A model generated the notes under the pieces. The model was given only the letters and a program-made list of their open reading frames with translations, was not told where the DNA came from and ran no database searches. The translations under genes were made by a program, and so were the position numbers. Of a DNA stretch of 64,000 nt, positions 37,501 to 45,295 are shown piece by piece (position 1 is the stretch's first letter; the number at the start of each line of letters is the position of its first letter). The stretch spans positions 89,680 to 153,679 of the forward strand of contig JBPRGG010000041.1 of the NCBI GenBank assembly GCA_051418075.1, given 5' to 3'. This DNA is from JBPRGG01 sp051418075 (lineage in GTDB: Bacteria > Bacteroidota > Bacteroidia > Cytophagales > Cyclobacteriaceae).

Positions 37501-37617
37501 AGTAGCTGATTCAGGATCATCCACCATGGTTGGATCTAATAACAATTTACTATCTAATTCCTGGCTAAACATTTTAAAGCCAAGTAGTAAGCATATGATT
37601 GTAATATAATATTTCAT
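34531..37617 (-). CDS. Secreted multidomain protein: six cadherin-like repeats plus nucleoside-hydrolase-like domain
   Basis: A 1028-residue exported protein. It has a signal peptide at 1-18 and a galactose-binding/discoidin-like beta domain at about 55-150 (ending GELVIYGQ). Six tandem repeats of about 93 residues run from about 170 to 731, each with NDSGLED, DGSFTYVP and YxVTDADGD signatures. The C-terminal nucleoside-hydrolase-like domain (733-1028) begins with DTDLGSDCDDAGAL, the metal-binding aspartate motif. In this domain the usual GPLTN loop is replaced by GHPHG and the usual HD pair by WD (D963), so activity on ordinary nucleosides is doubtful. No T9SS domain is visible at its C-terminus, but its neighbour has one. 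It is likely surface-associated and may be a glycan- or ligand-binding adhesin-hydrolase. Confidence 0.85.
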   Translation of the reverse strand: MKYYITIICLLLGFKMFSQELDSKLLLDPTMVDDPESATLLDEQQLAGDPAYSPGGIPLSFWKGETNEVIIDLNSEYQISKVLLFDGKNEGNVKLYYLRENSFHLLVNDDLKALYSWNHHDVSIITQIIKVVKVGKEAEVGELVIYGQKVFDNSIAEQKPQNNAKVGNQPIANSDFYTIRTSAVKKGNVSLNDAGLDDLPVKYRLKKNANGGNLVLNSDGTFEYTPRAGYNWQQDFFVYQVRDVHGDQDEGYVFLKVQIPDYQPDAVDDKYVTNDGKLYGKVSNNDLHISDAPVTYSIVNNVSTGSLLLQDDGSFQYIAPENFNGTIDFSYKVMDADGDYDQANVYITIGSIASDLTAYDESITMYSNSTYNGDLSPKINSTTSLSFKITNDAKFGTVSLTSRGTYAYTPNDGFSGSDSFTYRVTDANGNFDDGTVSISVTVKKTDSKPSTRDDFYTMDTGTSYAGNVSDNDSGLEDQPVVYELIRNVNGGSMTLNEDGSFTYVPRSDYNNKQDYGKYKVTDADGDYEIGVIYIKVCISDHLPLAKNDNYKVEKDLSLSNDISKNDSGLEDGPVKFTITKNVSSGTLSFNQDGTFKYVPNSGFIGKDQFSYLITDADGDNSDAVVYIEVINPVADYKPVATNDNLSLEQDTYLSGNVTLNDSGLEDTPITSTITKNASNGQLSLSKDGSFTYYPNPGYSGQDLFTYRITDNDGDYAEAVVSLTINPVVSSSSVPNIIFDTDLGSDCDDAGALATLHKLADYGEANILGVIFSSGKVATGIGTIDAINTYYKRGDLPIGQYALTDVGDSRDDYLTLIGRDTRKFGHNLVNKSTELVQAYKQMMKNMPNNSVTIVTVGHPHGLVHLMRDTEGMQLIKSKVKMWVAVTNTTTIPRINWNFGRMGSQVYLRELIKNWPRPFYVSGDGEFKTGHRKLPATSNSNPVKIAYDNWHSSIDVLRDGRESWDQVGVLFAVRPEYFDVDSNGRYDLDSTDKVYWNQKYNNSQHHRVFIKLSDDKIAGIVEDLMSAPPK
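35425..37110 (-). repeat. Six tandem cadherin-like domain repeats in the coding sequence
   Basis: About 280-bp units encode the repeats at residues 170-731 of the large secreted protein. The protein repeats are clearly related but the DNA has diverged, so this is an old duplication rather than recent amplification. Unit 3 is the most divergent. Confidence 0.85.
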
Positions 37618-37628
37618 TTATCTTCAAT

Positions 37629-38402
37629 TTAAAAATTAATACCTTTAAAAACTTTTGTTCTGTGCCAATTACCCGACTGATCCAATGTACAAAGAATGTA
37701 CATTCCCTCTTTAAATGCAGATACATCAACAGTTACCCATTGTGCCCTGGAAAAATCTCCCTTGGCTTGTTTCATTACACGACCATCAAGATCATAAATG
37801 GCCCATTGGGTAACTGAGGGAGCAGGTATTTGAAATTTCAAATACTCCACAACAGGGTTGGGAAAGGCGTTAATTTTTAAATTGTCAAAATAGGAATCTA
37901 ATTTATCATTTGCTGAAAAATAAATATCATTGATTTGTACGGCTGTACTTAAATTGTTACCCGGGTTGAGGTAAACCGTTGCATATTTAATATTTGCTTC
38001 TAAATTAGAGAAATCATAATTGAAGACATAATGATTGTCCTCTTCACTTTTAACTACATTTACTAATTTTGATTCAATCCTGTTAACATTTTCATCAACT
38101 AAATCAATCCTGATGTTATAGGCAGAATCTGCGTTTAACTTTAAATGAAGATACGGATGATTCTTAACATTGATTTGATCAAAATAAATTGTAATTGCTT
38201 CCCATGCTTTTTTATTAATTATAATTTTTTTTGCATAACCTTCTTCATAAATGTGAAAGTTATTATTTGCATAGTATTGCACATGATTAATATTCAATAT
38301 TGGATTACTACTTTTTGAATAACCCGATGAATGGCTAATCATGGAAATGGCTGTCAAAAGCATAATTATACTTTTAACAGAAATGAAATTGAAATACTTC
38401 AT
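37629..38402 (-). CDS. T9SS type A sorting-domain protein
   Basis: A 257-residue exported protein. A signal peptide (about 1-30) is followed by a beta-rich region (about 30-170) of unknown family, resembling a carbohydrate-binding-like sandwich. The last 80 residues are a type IX secretion sorting domain: INAFPNPVVEYLKF, then IYDLDGRVMKQ and EGMYILC strands. Such proteins cross the outer membrane through the T9SS and are usually anchored to the surface or released. It lies 11 bases upstream of the large repeat/nucleoside-hydrolase protein in one operon, so the two probably act together outside the cell. Confidence 0.88.
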   Translation of the reverse strand: MKYFNFISVKSIIMLLTAISMISHSSGYSKSSNPILNINHVQYYANNNFHIYEEGYAKKIIINKKAWEAITIYFDQINVKNHPYLHLKLNADSAYNIRIDLVDENVNRIESKLVNVVKSEEDNHYVFNYDFSNLEANIKYATVYLNPGNNLSTAVQINDIYFSANDKLDSYFDNLKINAFPNPVVEYLKFQIPAPSVTQWAIYDLDGRVMKQAKGDFSRAQWVTVDVSAFKEGMYILCTLDQSGNWHRTKVFKGINF

Positions 38403-38424
38403 AACTGGTTGTGATTTTAGTCTT

Positions 38425-38458
38425 AAAACATAGCTGTAATATAATTGAATATCACAAA
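38425..38458 (-). promoter_or_regulatory. Promoter of the T9SS-protein operon
   Basis: Leftward TTTG (38458-38455) and, after 22 bases, TATGTTTT (38432-38425, one mismatch to TAnnTTTG). The predicted leader is about 17 bases to the ATG at 38402. Confidence 0.5.
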
Positions 38459-38980
38459 CATAGCCTATTCAACTTATATTACAAAGCACTTCTTGGCTAT
38501 AAATTACATAAGTCAAAATTCAGTAAAAAATATTCTTATTATTTACATACTATTTACTGCAGTAAAATAATTGTATTTTTCCGGCAAACCAATATCATTT
38601 AGGGAAGAAAAAAAGAAAAAAAATGTGGTAAAATGTCAACTTTGGATATATAATTTTTTAGGGATATAATAGCAATACTATTAAATAGTATAGAAATGAT
38701 TAATTTTTAACTTTTTTTATACATTTACTTTCATTGGAATTAAATTTGACTACTCTTTTTATTTCTTTTTTACATATTTTAATTCATGAGTCTTTTAGTT
38801 GAAATATTAAAAATAGAAATGAGCTTATTTAGAAAAAATTAAGAATTTTTATTTTTTTCCTGTCCTGTTAAATCCATGAAGCCCAGAAAAGTGGCTTTTC
38901 TGATAAAAAAGATTTCAATAAAATTTACAGACTTATTTTTTAGTCCATGTTCAGTGGGGAAAATCTTTTTTTTATAATTA
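38459..38980. other. Divergent intergenic region, AT-rich
   Basis: The core of a 630-base gap between divergent genes. No credible coding frame was recognised. A perfect short hairpin, CAGAAAAG-TGG-CTTTTCTG (38884-38902), has no T-run on either side and so is not an ordinary terminator. Confidence 0.5.
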
Positions 38981-39012
38981 TTGCATTTTAGTAATTTTAT
39001 TTTATATTTTTG
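38981..39012 (+). promoter_or_regulatory. Promoter of the GT2-GtrA cassette
   Basis: TTG (38981-38983) and, 21 bases later, TATTTTTG (39005-39012), an exact TAnnTTTG match. The predicted leader is about 15 bases to the ATG at 39033. Confidence 0.5.
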
Positions 39013-39032
39013 TAAGAATAAAAAATTTTCAA

Positions 39033-40175
39033 ATGATCAGCTTATCAGTAGTTATTCCTTGCTTTAATGAAGAAAAAACCCTTAAAAATTGTGTGGATAA
39101 GGTATTGGAATTACAATCTGATCAACTTCTCCTCCAAATCATCATAGTAGATGATGCTTCAATTGACAAAAGTTTTCATGTCGCCTCTGGGATCAAATCT
39201 GTCCATTCTTGTGTAGAAGTGTATTTTCATGATAAAAACAAAGGTAAAGGAGCAGCCTTAAGAACAGGCTTTGCTAAAGCCAAAGGAGATTTTATAGTAG
39301 TACAGGATGCAGATTTAGAATATAATCCTTTAGAAATTAAAAGGTTGCTTCAACCTCTGATTGAAGATCAGGCAGATGTAGTTTATGGCTCTAGATTTTT
39401 AACCAGTGGCCCACACCGGGTTATGTATTATTGGCATTCATTAGGCAACCGCTTTTTAACTGAACTGTCCAACATGTTTACGGATTTGAATCTGACAGAC
39501 ATGGAGACTTGTTATAAATTATTTAAAAAGGAAATAATTAAAGATATTGCCATACAAGAAGAGAGGTTTGGTTTTGAACCGGAAATCACAGCCAAAATAG
39601 CGCAAAAAAGGTGCAGAATTTATGAAATGGGAATTTCCTATGCAGGAAGAACATATGATGAAGGGAAAAAAATAGGATGGAAAGACGGTCTAAGAGCAAT
39701 ATATTGTATCTTTAAATATAATGCCCATGTTGCCCCGCTACCCATTCAATTACTCATCTATGTATTTATCGGAGGTATGTCCGCATTAGTAAACTTACTT
39801 TTCTTTTTGGGTATGATTCACAATGGGGCTCCTGTACACCTGGCTGCTCCAGTTTCATTTGGTTTAGCAGCCATATTCAATTATTTCCTGTCTACTTCCA
39901 TCTTATTCAGACGAAATGTCAAGTATGGTAAAGTTTCTGAAATGCTGATATATGGAGTACTGGTGCTGATTATTGCAGCATTTGATCTATACATCACCCA
40001 GTTTGCATTAATGATTGGGTTCAGTGCAAGTTTGGCAAAGGTTCAAGCCACACTTGGGGTTTTCATACTTAATTTTTTAGCCAGGAAATACATTGTTTTT
40101 CCTGAAAAGCAAACCGGTGGCTGGCAAGGACAATTGGTTAAAAAATCTTCAACAAGTACAGGGAAAAACAATTAG
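39033..40175 (+). CDS. GT2 glycosyltransferase fused to GtrA-like flippase domain
   Basis: A 380-residue two-domain protein. Residues 1-230 are a GT2 domain of the DPM1/GtrB type (VVIPCFNEEKT, VDDASIDKS, D92/D94 in QDADLEYNP, conserved METCYKLFKKE), which makes a polyprenyl-phosphate sugar on the inner face. Residues about 240-365 are a four-helix GtrA domain (LIYVFIGGMSALVNLLFF, AAIFNYFLSTSILF, ending LARKYIVF), the family thought to flip that lipid. The fusion joins two parts of a Gtr O-antigen decoration system, and the next gene supplies a GT-C enzyme. The sugar (often glucose) is unknown. Confidence 0.9.
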   Translation: MISLSVVIPCFNEEKTLKNCVDKVLELQSDQLLLQIIIVDDASIDKSFHVASGIKSVHSCVEVYFHDKNKGKGAALRTGFAKAKGDFIVVQDADLEYNPLEIKRLLQPLIEDQADVVYGSRFLTSGPHRVMYYWHSLGNRFLTELSNMFTDLNLTDMETCYKLFKKEIIKDIAIQEERFGFEPEITAKIAQKRCRIYEMGISYAGRTYDEGKKIGWKDGLRAIYCIFKYNAHVAPLPIQLLIYVFIGGMSALVNLLFFLGMIHNGAPVHLAAPVSFGLAAIFNYFLSTSILFRRNVKYGKVSEMLIYGVLVLIIAAFDLYITQFALMIGFSASLAKVQATLGVFILNFLARKYIVFPEKQTGGWQGQLVKKSSTSTGKNN

Positions 40176-40196
40176 CTTGATCCTACCAATATTTTC

Positions 40197-41651
40197 ATGA
40201 AAGCAAAAGTAATTTTATTTTTAACATTATTTTATTGCTTGATTTCAATCTTAGCATTTTATATGACTGGTTATATGGAATGGGGAGGTGAAATATTATT
40301 TGTTACCCAATCAATATATGAGGGTAAAGGCTTTGGTAACCCTTTTTCATTTGGTCAGTCAGGTAGCACCGCTTGGATCAGTCCATTATTACCATATCTA
40401 TATAACTTTATATTTAAGATTTTCGGGTTTACTTCTACTCTTTCAATTATATTCATATTCCTTTTAAAATCATTCCTTTTGTCATTGTCGAATTTCTTTA
40501 TCTGGAAATTGACCAAAACCTACAAATGGGCATCAGTTTTAAGTCTGGCATTATTTAATGGCTTTTTACTTTTAAATTTCAGGTATTTTTTGCTTGCTGC
40601 CGATGATATTTCAATTAATACATTTTTTGTTATTTATTTGATTTTTGCAATTGTCCAGGTATTGAAAAAAAACAACTATTATCTTAACTTATTTGTGTTA
40701 GCTTTATTTCTGCCATTACTTAACCCATTTTTATTATTAATATTTTACTTATGCCTTGGCTATCTCCTATTCCTGCAAAGGAAGCAATTTATCATCCATT
40801 TCTTCTTGATCGTATTAGTCTCAATGATTCCATTAATGTTGTGGGGCGTTAGAAATTACAATGCACTTCAAACCTTTATTCCGGTAAAATCAAATTTTTG
40901 GTTTGAATTTTATCAATCCAATATTTGTGACCAGGATGGATTATTGACCACCTCTACCTATTCCAAATGTCACCCTAGCAAAGAACCTCAGGTTTATGAA
41001 GCTTATCTGGAATCAGGCGAAATGCTGTTTATGGAACAGGTTAAGCAAGAAGTACTGCATTATTTAAATAACAATAGTGATGATTATGTCCAGAATATAG
41101 CTCATCGTTTGTTCAGCGGTTTTATATATATGCATAATCATAATGATAAAAATATTGTTGCTTACAGTACCCAGGCAATGCTTACTGAAAAGCAACTTAT
41201 GGGACTACATCAAGCTGGCATCATCAGTCTCCCGAATGAATTAAGTCAACATATTTTCTGGACAAATTTTAATTCAATGAGTGATCAGTATATATATAAA
41301 AAGTTCAATGAATTACAAATAAAATCAGAGGTCATCAAAGACTATTTTGAAAAAAAATTGGCCACAAAACTTATTAATAATTCTTTTTCATCTTTAATCA
41401 GGCACTTAAGTATTTCCCTTTTTCCTTTTTTAGTTGTTCTGCTTATTTCAATTCCTGTCATAATAGTCAAAAGGGACATATTGCTAATTATACTAGTGTT
41501 TTCTTATTTCGCTTACACCTTGTTCTATGCCTTTATACAAATTTATATTCGATATCAATTGCCATTAATAGGCATTTTTTCTCTTATTATTGCTATTTCT
41601 TTAAGCTATCTGTTTTCACATTTGCGTACTGGAGTGAAAATCAGTTTATAA
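40197..41651 (+). CDS. GT-C type membrane protein, putative decoration glycosyltransferase
   Basis: A 484-residue integral membrane protein with about ten helices. Long outward segments hold YMEWGGEILFVTQSI early on and a larger soluble loop between helices (about 225-400). The layout suits GT39/GT83-like or GtrC-like enzymes, which move a sugar from a polyprenyl phosphate onto a glycan outside the membrane. Sequence similarity to named families is weak. It starts 21 bases after the GT2-GtrA fusion, which would make and flip its donor. No clear terminator lies between it and the convergent gene at 41760. Confidence 0.7.
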   Translation: MKAKVILFLTLFYCLISILAFYMTGYMEWGGEILFVTQSIYEGKGFGNPFSFGQSGSTAWISPLLPYLYNFIFKIFGFTSTLSIIFIFLLKSFLLSLSNFFIWKLTKTYKWASVLSLALFNGFLLLNFRYFLLAADDISINTFFVIYLIFAIVQVLKKNNYYLNLFVLALFLPLLNPFLLLIFYLCLGYLLFLQRKQFIIHFFLIVLVSMIPLMLWGVRNYNALQTFIPVKSNFWFEFYQSNICDQDGLLTTSTYSKCHPSKEPQVYEAYLESGEMLFMEQVKQEVLHYLNNNSDDYVQNIAHRLFSGFIYMHNHNDKNIVAYSTQAMLTEKQLMGLHQAGIISLPNELSQHIFWTNFNSMSDQYIYKKFNELQIKSEVIKDYFEKKLATKLINNSFSSLIRHLSISLFPFLVVLLISIPVIIVKRDILLIILVFSYFAYTLFYAFIQIYIRYQLPLIGIFSLIIAISLSYLFSHLRTGVKISL

Positions 41652-41759
41652 TCCAGCAATTCCGTTACCAATTCAAATGAATATAATGGGCTTAATGTTT
41701 AATTAAATTAAGTCAAGTGTGCATAAGTGACTGTATCCAACCTGTGTCTAAATTGGCTT

Positions 41760-42614
41760 TTACAGATTATTCTTCAGTGAATTTGAAAATTCCAATTCAC
41801 TAAAATTAACCACCTGCAATTGGTCTAAATCATTTTTCTGAATGTTTTCGAGAAATTTTAATTCGACTTTTCTTCCTTCAAAATAGGTGTCATAATGTAA
41901 AATATCCGGTGAAACAAATCCTGGATGCACAGCAAGTTCAAAAACATCCTTACCACTTTGAAAAATGTTGTTTAAAATTGCATTAAAAGCTTTTTGGGGA
42001 TTGCTGTTATTAAAAAAGTTACCACCAACAGTAGTAACTGGTGCTTTGAATTTATACGTTACTTTGGATATCAAAGAAAGGCTGTTTAAAACCAATATCC
42101 GTTTGGCATTGCCCCAGGTATACCCCTCAAATCTCGAAACAGATTCTAAGGGAAGACGTAAAGGTAAATTAAGGTCCATTTCCTCATTAAGTTTTATTAA
42201 AACCTTAAATACGGAGGGTAGTAAATGGATATTTTGGTGAGAATCAAGATGTGATAATTTTACCTGATTAACTGTTAACAACTTGATTTGATGCTTTATT
42301 TCATGATACAAATCGATCTCAGAAATAGCCCCGGTTATTATTTTAATCATTTGTTGGCCTAATGGACGGAAATTACCAGAGAAATCTGTCAAAGAGTTAA
42401 CTCCTGTCAAAGATTTCCCTACTGTTAAATTCACATGCAGCCCACATGCTTTTATCCTGGATTCATGAAAAAAAGTAACCGATTGATCAAAATGATCTTT
42501 ATTATACATAAAAGAAAAGTCCGACACTAATCCCTGATGATAACAATGAATTATTCCCTCATTTACCGAAGGGCATAATCCAAAGTCATCGGCATTAATA
42601 ATAAATTTTTTCAT
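41760..42614 (-). CDS. ChbG/HpnK-family carbohydrate deacetylase (YdjC-like)
   Basis: A 284-residue metal-dependent deacetylase of the ChbG/HpnK family, which removes acetyl groups from N-acetylated sugars. The metal-site motifs are visible: NADDFGLCPSVN at the N-terminus, GLHVNLTVGKSL, and HLDSHQNIHLLP. A later AVHPGF completes the set. The start codon lies inside the 3' end of the upstream GT2 gene (20-base overlap), implying coupled translation. With GT2 and GT-C partners it parallels the ArnC-ArnD-ArnT logic, in which a lipid-linked amino sugar is deblocked before transfer. The substrate is inferred only. Confidence 0.88.
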   Translation of the reverse strand: MKKFIINADDFGLCPSVNEGIIHCYHQGLVSDFSFMYNKDHFDQSVTFFHESRIKACGLHVNLTVGKSLTGVNSLTDFSGNFRPLGQQMIKIITGAISEIDLYHEIKHQIKLLTVNQVKLSHLDSHQNIHLLPSVFKVLIKLNEEMDLNLPLRLPLESVSRFEGYTWGNAKRILVLNSLSLISKVTYKFKAPVTTVGGNFFNNSNPQKAFNAILNNIFQSGKDVFELAVHPGFVSPDILHYDTYFEGRKVELKFLENIQKNDLDQLQVVNFSELEFSNSLKNNL

Positions 42615-43566
42615 CTGAAATTAACGCAATTGTTTTACTATTAATTTCCTGATCAATCAGGTACTGTGGCCGGTTTTTACTTTCTAAAAAAGTTTTTCCT
42701 AAATATTCACCAATTACCCCTAAAAACATAAATTGCATGCCTCCCATAAAAAATAATCCTACACTTAAGGTGGCGAAGCCTGGAATAGGCTGATGAAAAA
42801 ATATTTTTTCAATCAACATAAGTGCGGCGAAACCAATACTTATCAGGGAAATTGTTAAACCCAAATAAATGGCAATTCTAAGGGGACGAATGGAGGTAGC
42901 AAAAACAGCTCCAACCGCTAATTTCATTAGTTTTAAAATTGAAAACTTAGAGTTTCCAAATCTTCGCTGATTGGGGGTATAAAAAACTTCTATACAACTA
43001 TGTCCGATAATACTCAGTATTCCACGAAGATAAAAATCAGATTCTTTATATTGTTGTAAAGATTTTACTGCCTTTTTGTCCAGTAAAGTAAAATCTGTTA
43101 AATACACCTTACTTTTACTATAGTGGTTTATCAGCTTTTTAAATGAATAGGCACCCATTTTCTTCATAAATGGATCTTTTCTTTGTTGCTGAGAAATATA
43201 AACTACATCAAACCCTTTTTGTATTTTAGCAAAAGCTTCCAGTAGTTTTTCCGGCGGATGCTGTAAATCACCATCCATAATGGCACATAGGTCTGCTTTA
43301 GAATGATCTATACCACATTTGACGGCTATTTCCTTACCGAAGTTTTTTGAAAGTTTAATATACTGAAGGTTAATATCCTTTATGTCTTCTATGATTTGAC
43401 GAATAATAATGGAAGTATTATCCTTGCTTCCATCATCAACTAAAATTACATTTACCTCTTTGAATTTTGTTGATAACACTTTTCGAATTTCAATAAGTAA
43501 AATAGCAATATTTTTTTCCTCATTGAAAACCGGGATTACAATGTCCAATGTGGTGTTTTGTTTCAT
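42595..43566 (-). CDS. GT2 polyprenyl-phosphate glycosyltransferase (GtrB/ArnC-like)
   Basis: A 323-residue membrane GT2 enzyme. The catalytic domain has VIPVFNEEKN, VDDGSKDNT and D98/D100 in MDGDLQHPPE. The conserved RRFGNSKFS segment precedes two C-terminal transmembrane helices (about 230-300). This architecture is shared by GtrB, ArnC and YkcC, which load a sugar onto undecaprenyl phosphate. It sits between a GT-C gene (35 bases upstream) and a deacetylase gene (overlapping) in a leftward operon. The sugar is probably an N-acyl amino sugar if the deacetylase acts on its product (inference). Confidence 0.88.
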   Translation of the reverse strand: MKQNTTLDIVIPVFNEEKNIAILLIEIRKVLSTKFKEVNVILVDDGSKDNTSIIIRQIIEDIKDINLQYIKLSKNFGKEIAVKCGIDHSKADLCAIMDGDLQHPPEKLLEAFAKIQKGFDVVYISQQQRKDPFMKKMGAYSFKKLINHYSKSKVYLTDFTLLDKKAVKSLQQYKESDFYLRGILSIIGHSCIEVFYTPNQRRFGNSKFSILKLMKLAVGAVFATSIRPLRIAIYLGLTISLISIGFAALMLIEKIFFHQPIPGFATLSVGLFFMGGMQFMFLGVIGEYLGKTFLESKNRPQYLIDQEINSKTIALISDEKIYY

Positions 43567-43601
43567 TTTTTTATTGTTTAAGCTTTTTATAAGCCGTATA
43601 T

Positions 43602-45239
43602 TTAAATCTTAAGTTTATAAATAGCAAATATTTTTACATTATCTACTATAATCGCATATATTTCCTGGTCATCTCCCAAAGAATATTTTTTTTCAAATGC
43701 TTCAGGATTGTAATAAGTTTCTCTGTAATTGGTCAAAAAATAATCTGCTTCAGACCAATCCTTACATAATTTTATTCTGTTCCTGTCCTTATCTTTTATG
43801 GCATAAGAATTTAATTTTAAATACAATCCTGACAACAACCCTGCTTCAATAGTAGCTTCCTTTTTGCTCTGATATACTTTTATGGTATCCTCTTCCAACT
43901 GTAACAACCTTTCATATCCCTTTTTATAGGATGTGCCCCAATATTCCTGATCAAACCCTTTTTTATAATTTAAACTACTCACTTCATTAAAATATACCAT
44001 TTGAAATGGATGAAGCGAAACAATCTTAATCAGAATAAACAAAAAATAAACCGCTAAACCTGCCTTCAAATAAGTTCTAAACTTTTTTTTCTTTATGGCA
44101 AGTAAAACTTGCCTCAATCCTTCTAATGAAATCAACAAGAAAGGAGCATAGATAAAAAATAAATGTCGCCAACCATCATAAATTACAGCCTTCAATGCTA
44201 TGATGGAAAGCAATGGACCTATAAACAATGAAAGGATAAATAGTAATTCCAGATTTAAACTTTGCCACTTTACTTTAAGCATGTATTTAATTGATTGAAA
44301 GGATGTAATGAAGAATCCAACCAAAAACAGTATAATATACAAAACCGGTATCGTAATAAGCATCCAGATGAGAGAATATGACCAGGGTATTTGATCCCCA
44401 TCCAATATTTTACCTTCAAAGAGCACTGAGCCAGGCCATCCAAATTTACTCATTTCAGCAAAAGCAATGGATAAGTTCTGCCACGGGGCATTCCACAAAT
44501 AAGGCCAGAAAAGAATTGTAAAGAAGCTGGTAATTGCCGCGTAAATCAATGAAGTAAGTAGGCTTGATGTAAGTTTTTCTTTGGAATAATTTTGGATAAG
44601 TTGAAGGATCAATATGATCATTGTAGCAAATGGCACTATTAATCCGGTGATTCTGGTTGCTATTAAAAGGGCAGAAAACAAGCCATGCAATCCAGCATTT
44701 TTATAATCAGGTTTTCGTAAATAATTAAGTCCGGTGTATATGGAAAAAATATAGAAAACCAGAAATATGATATCTTTTGAATTATAAAAAGCATGTGCAA
44801 ATATACGAGGTGACAATATCAGAAAGATGCCTCCTATCAATGCCAGCAAATCATCTTTGAAATGATAAAGGGAAATCTTATAAAAAACCCAAACCCCAGC
44901 CACAAAAAACAAAAAGGTCATAATATGCCTCATTTGATGAATTTGATAGGGATCTTTAAGTTTAAGCATCACTTCTATACCTACCAATAGAATTTCAAAG
45001 ACCGGTCCGTAAATTTTATCTTTATATGTAGCTAATACCGGTAAGTTATACTTTCTACTTTCAGCTTCTGATTTTAAAAAATAATTAAACTGCTTATTGA
45101 TCTCTATGACATTTATCAAGCCTGTTCTTCTTTGAGGCTCTTCATCCACTCCAATACCGTAATCTTTGGTATGAAATAAACCAAAAGTGAGTAATATTAC
45201 TATTACCAAATAGAAAAGATGTTTATTGCTTATCCACAT
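43602..45239 (-). CDS. GT39/ArnT-like GT-C membrane glycosyltransferase
   Basis: A 545-residue membrane protein of the PMT_2/GT39-like type. The first outward loop has an acidic motif (GIGVDEEPQRRTGL), where this family keeps its catalytic acid. About ten helices follow, with SPRIFAHAFYNSKDIIFL, a conserved family stretch, and a soluble C-terminal part. It is the first gene of a leftward operon with a GT2 and a deacetylase. It would transfer the sugar from the lipid carrier to lipid A, a glycan or a protein. Its ATG lies only 12 bases after the upstream gene's terminator hairpin, inside which a -7 box is found. Confidence 0.82.
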   Translation of the reverse strand: MWISNKHLFYLVIVILLTFGLFHTKDYGIGVDEEPQRRTGLINVIEINKQFNYFLKSEAESRKYNLPVLATYKDKIYGPVFEILLVGIEVMLKLKDPYQIHQMRHIMTFLFFVAGVWVFYKISLYHFKDDLLALIGGIFLILSPRIFAHAFYNSKDIIFLVFYIFSIYTGLNYLRKPDYKNAGLHGLFSALLIATRITGLIVPFATMIILILQLIQNYSKEKLTSSLLTSLIYAAITSFFTILFWPYLWNAPWQNLSIAFAEMSKFGWPGSVLFEGKILDGDQIPWSYSLIWMLITIPVLYIILFLVGFFITSFQSIKYMLKVKWQSLNLELLFILSLFIGPLLSIIALKAVIYDGWRHLFFIYAPFLLISLEGLRQVLLAIKKKKFRTYLKAGLAVYFLFILIKIVSLHPFQMVYFNEVSSLNYKKGFDQEYWGTSYKKGYERLLQLEEDTIKVYQSKKEATIEAGLLSGLYLKLNSYAIKDKDRNRIKLCKDWSEADYFLTNYRETYYNPEAFEKKYSLGDDQEIYAIIVDNVKIFAIYKLKI

Positions 45240-45250
45240 TGCTTAATTCT

Positions 45251-45295
45251 AAAAAAGCCAGCTCAAATATACAATAGGTTTATTTAAGCTGGCTT
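45251..45295 (-). terminator. Terminator of the FAD oxidoreductase gene, abutting the next start
   Basis: A 9-bp stem (45255-45263 with 45287-45295, AAGCCAGCT/AGCTGGCTT), extended by A-T pairs, is followed leftward by TTTTTT. It ends the 45334-46668 transcript only about 12 bases before the ATG of the GT-C gene. Confidence 0.85.
45264..45271 (-). promoter_or_regulatory. -7 box within the terminator loop
   Basis: Leftward TATATTTG matches TAnnTTTG exactly and lies inside the loop of the terminator hairpin. Transcription would start near 45258, giving an 18-base leader for the GT-C gene at 45239. No good -33 box is seen at the right distance. Confidence 0.45.

Noticed and set aside
38411..38602. 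Open frame of 63 codons in the divergent gap
   Set aside because: The composition is that of AT-rich non-coding DNA (many K, Y, I) and it overlaps the promoter of the T9SS-protein gene.
38884..38902. Perfect hairpin as a terminator
   Set aside because: It has no T-run on either strand and no gene ends close to it.
41652..41759. Near-palindrome CTTAATGTTTAATTAAATTAAG as a shared terminator of the convergent cassettes
   Set aside because: It is almost pure A/T without a GC stem or T-run, so termination there is not supported.
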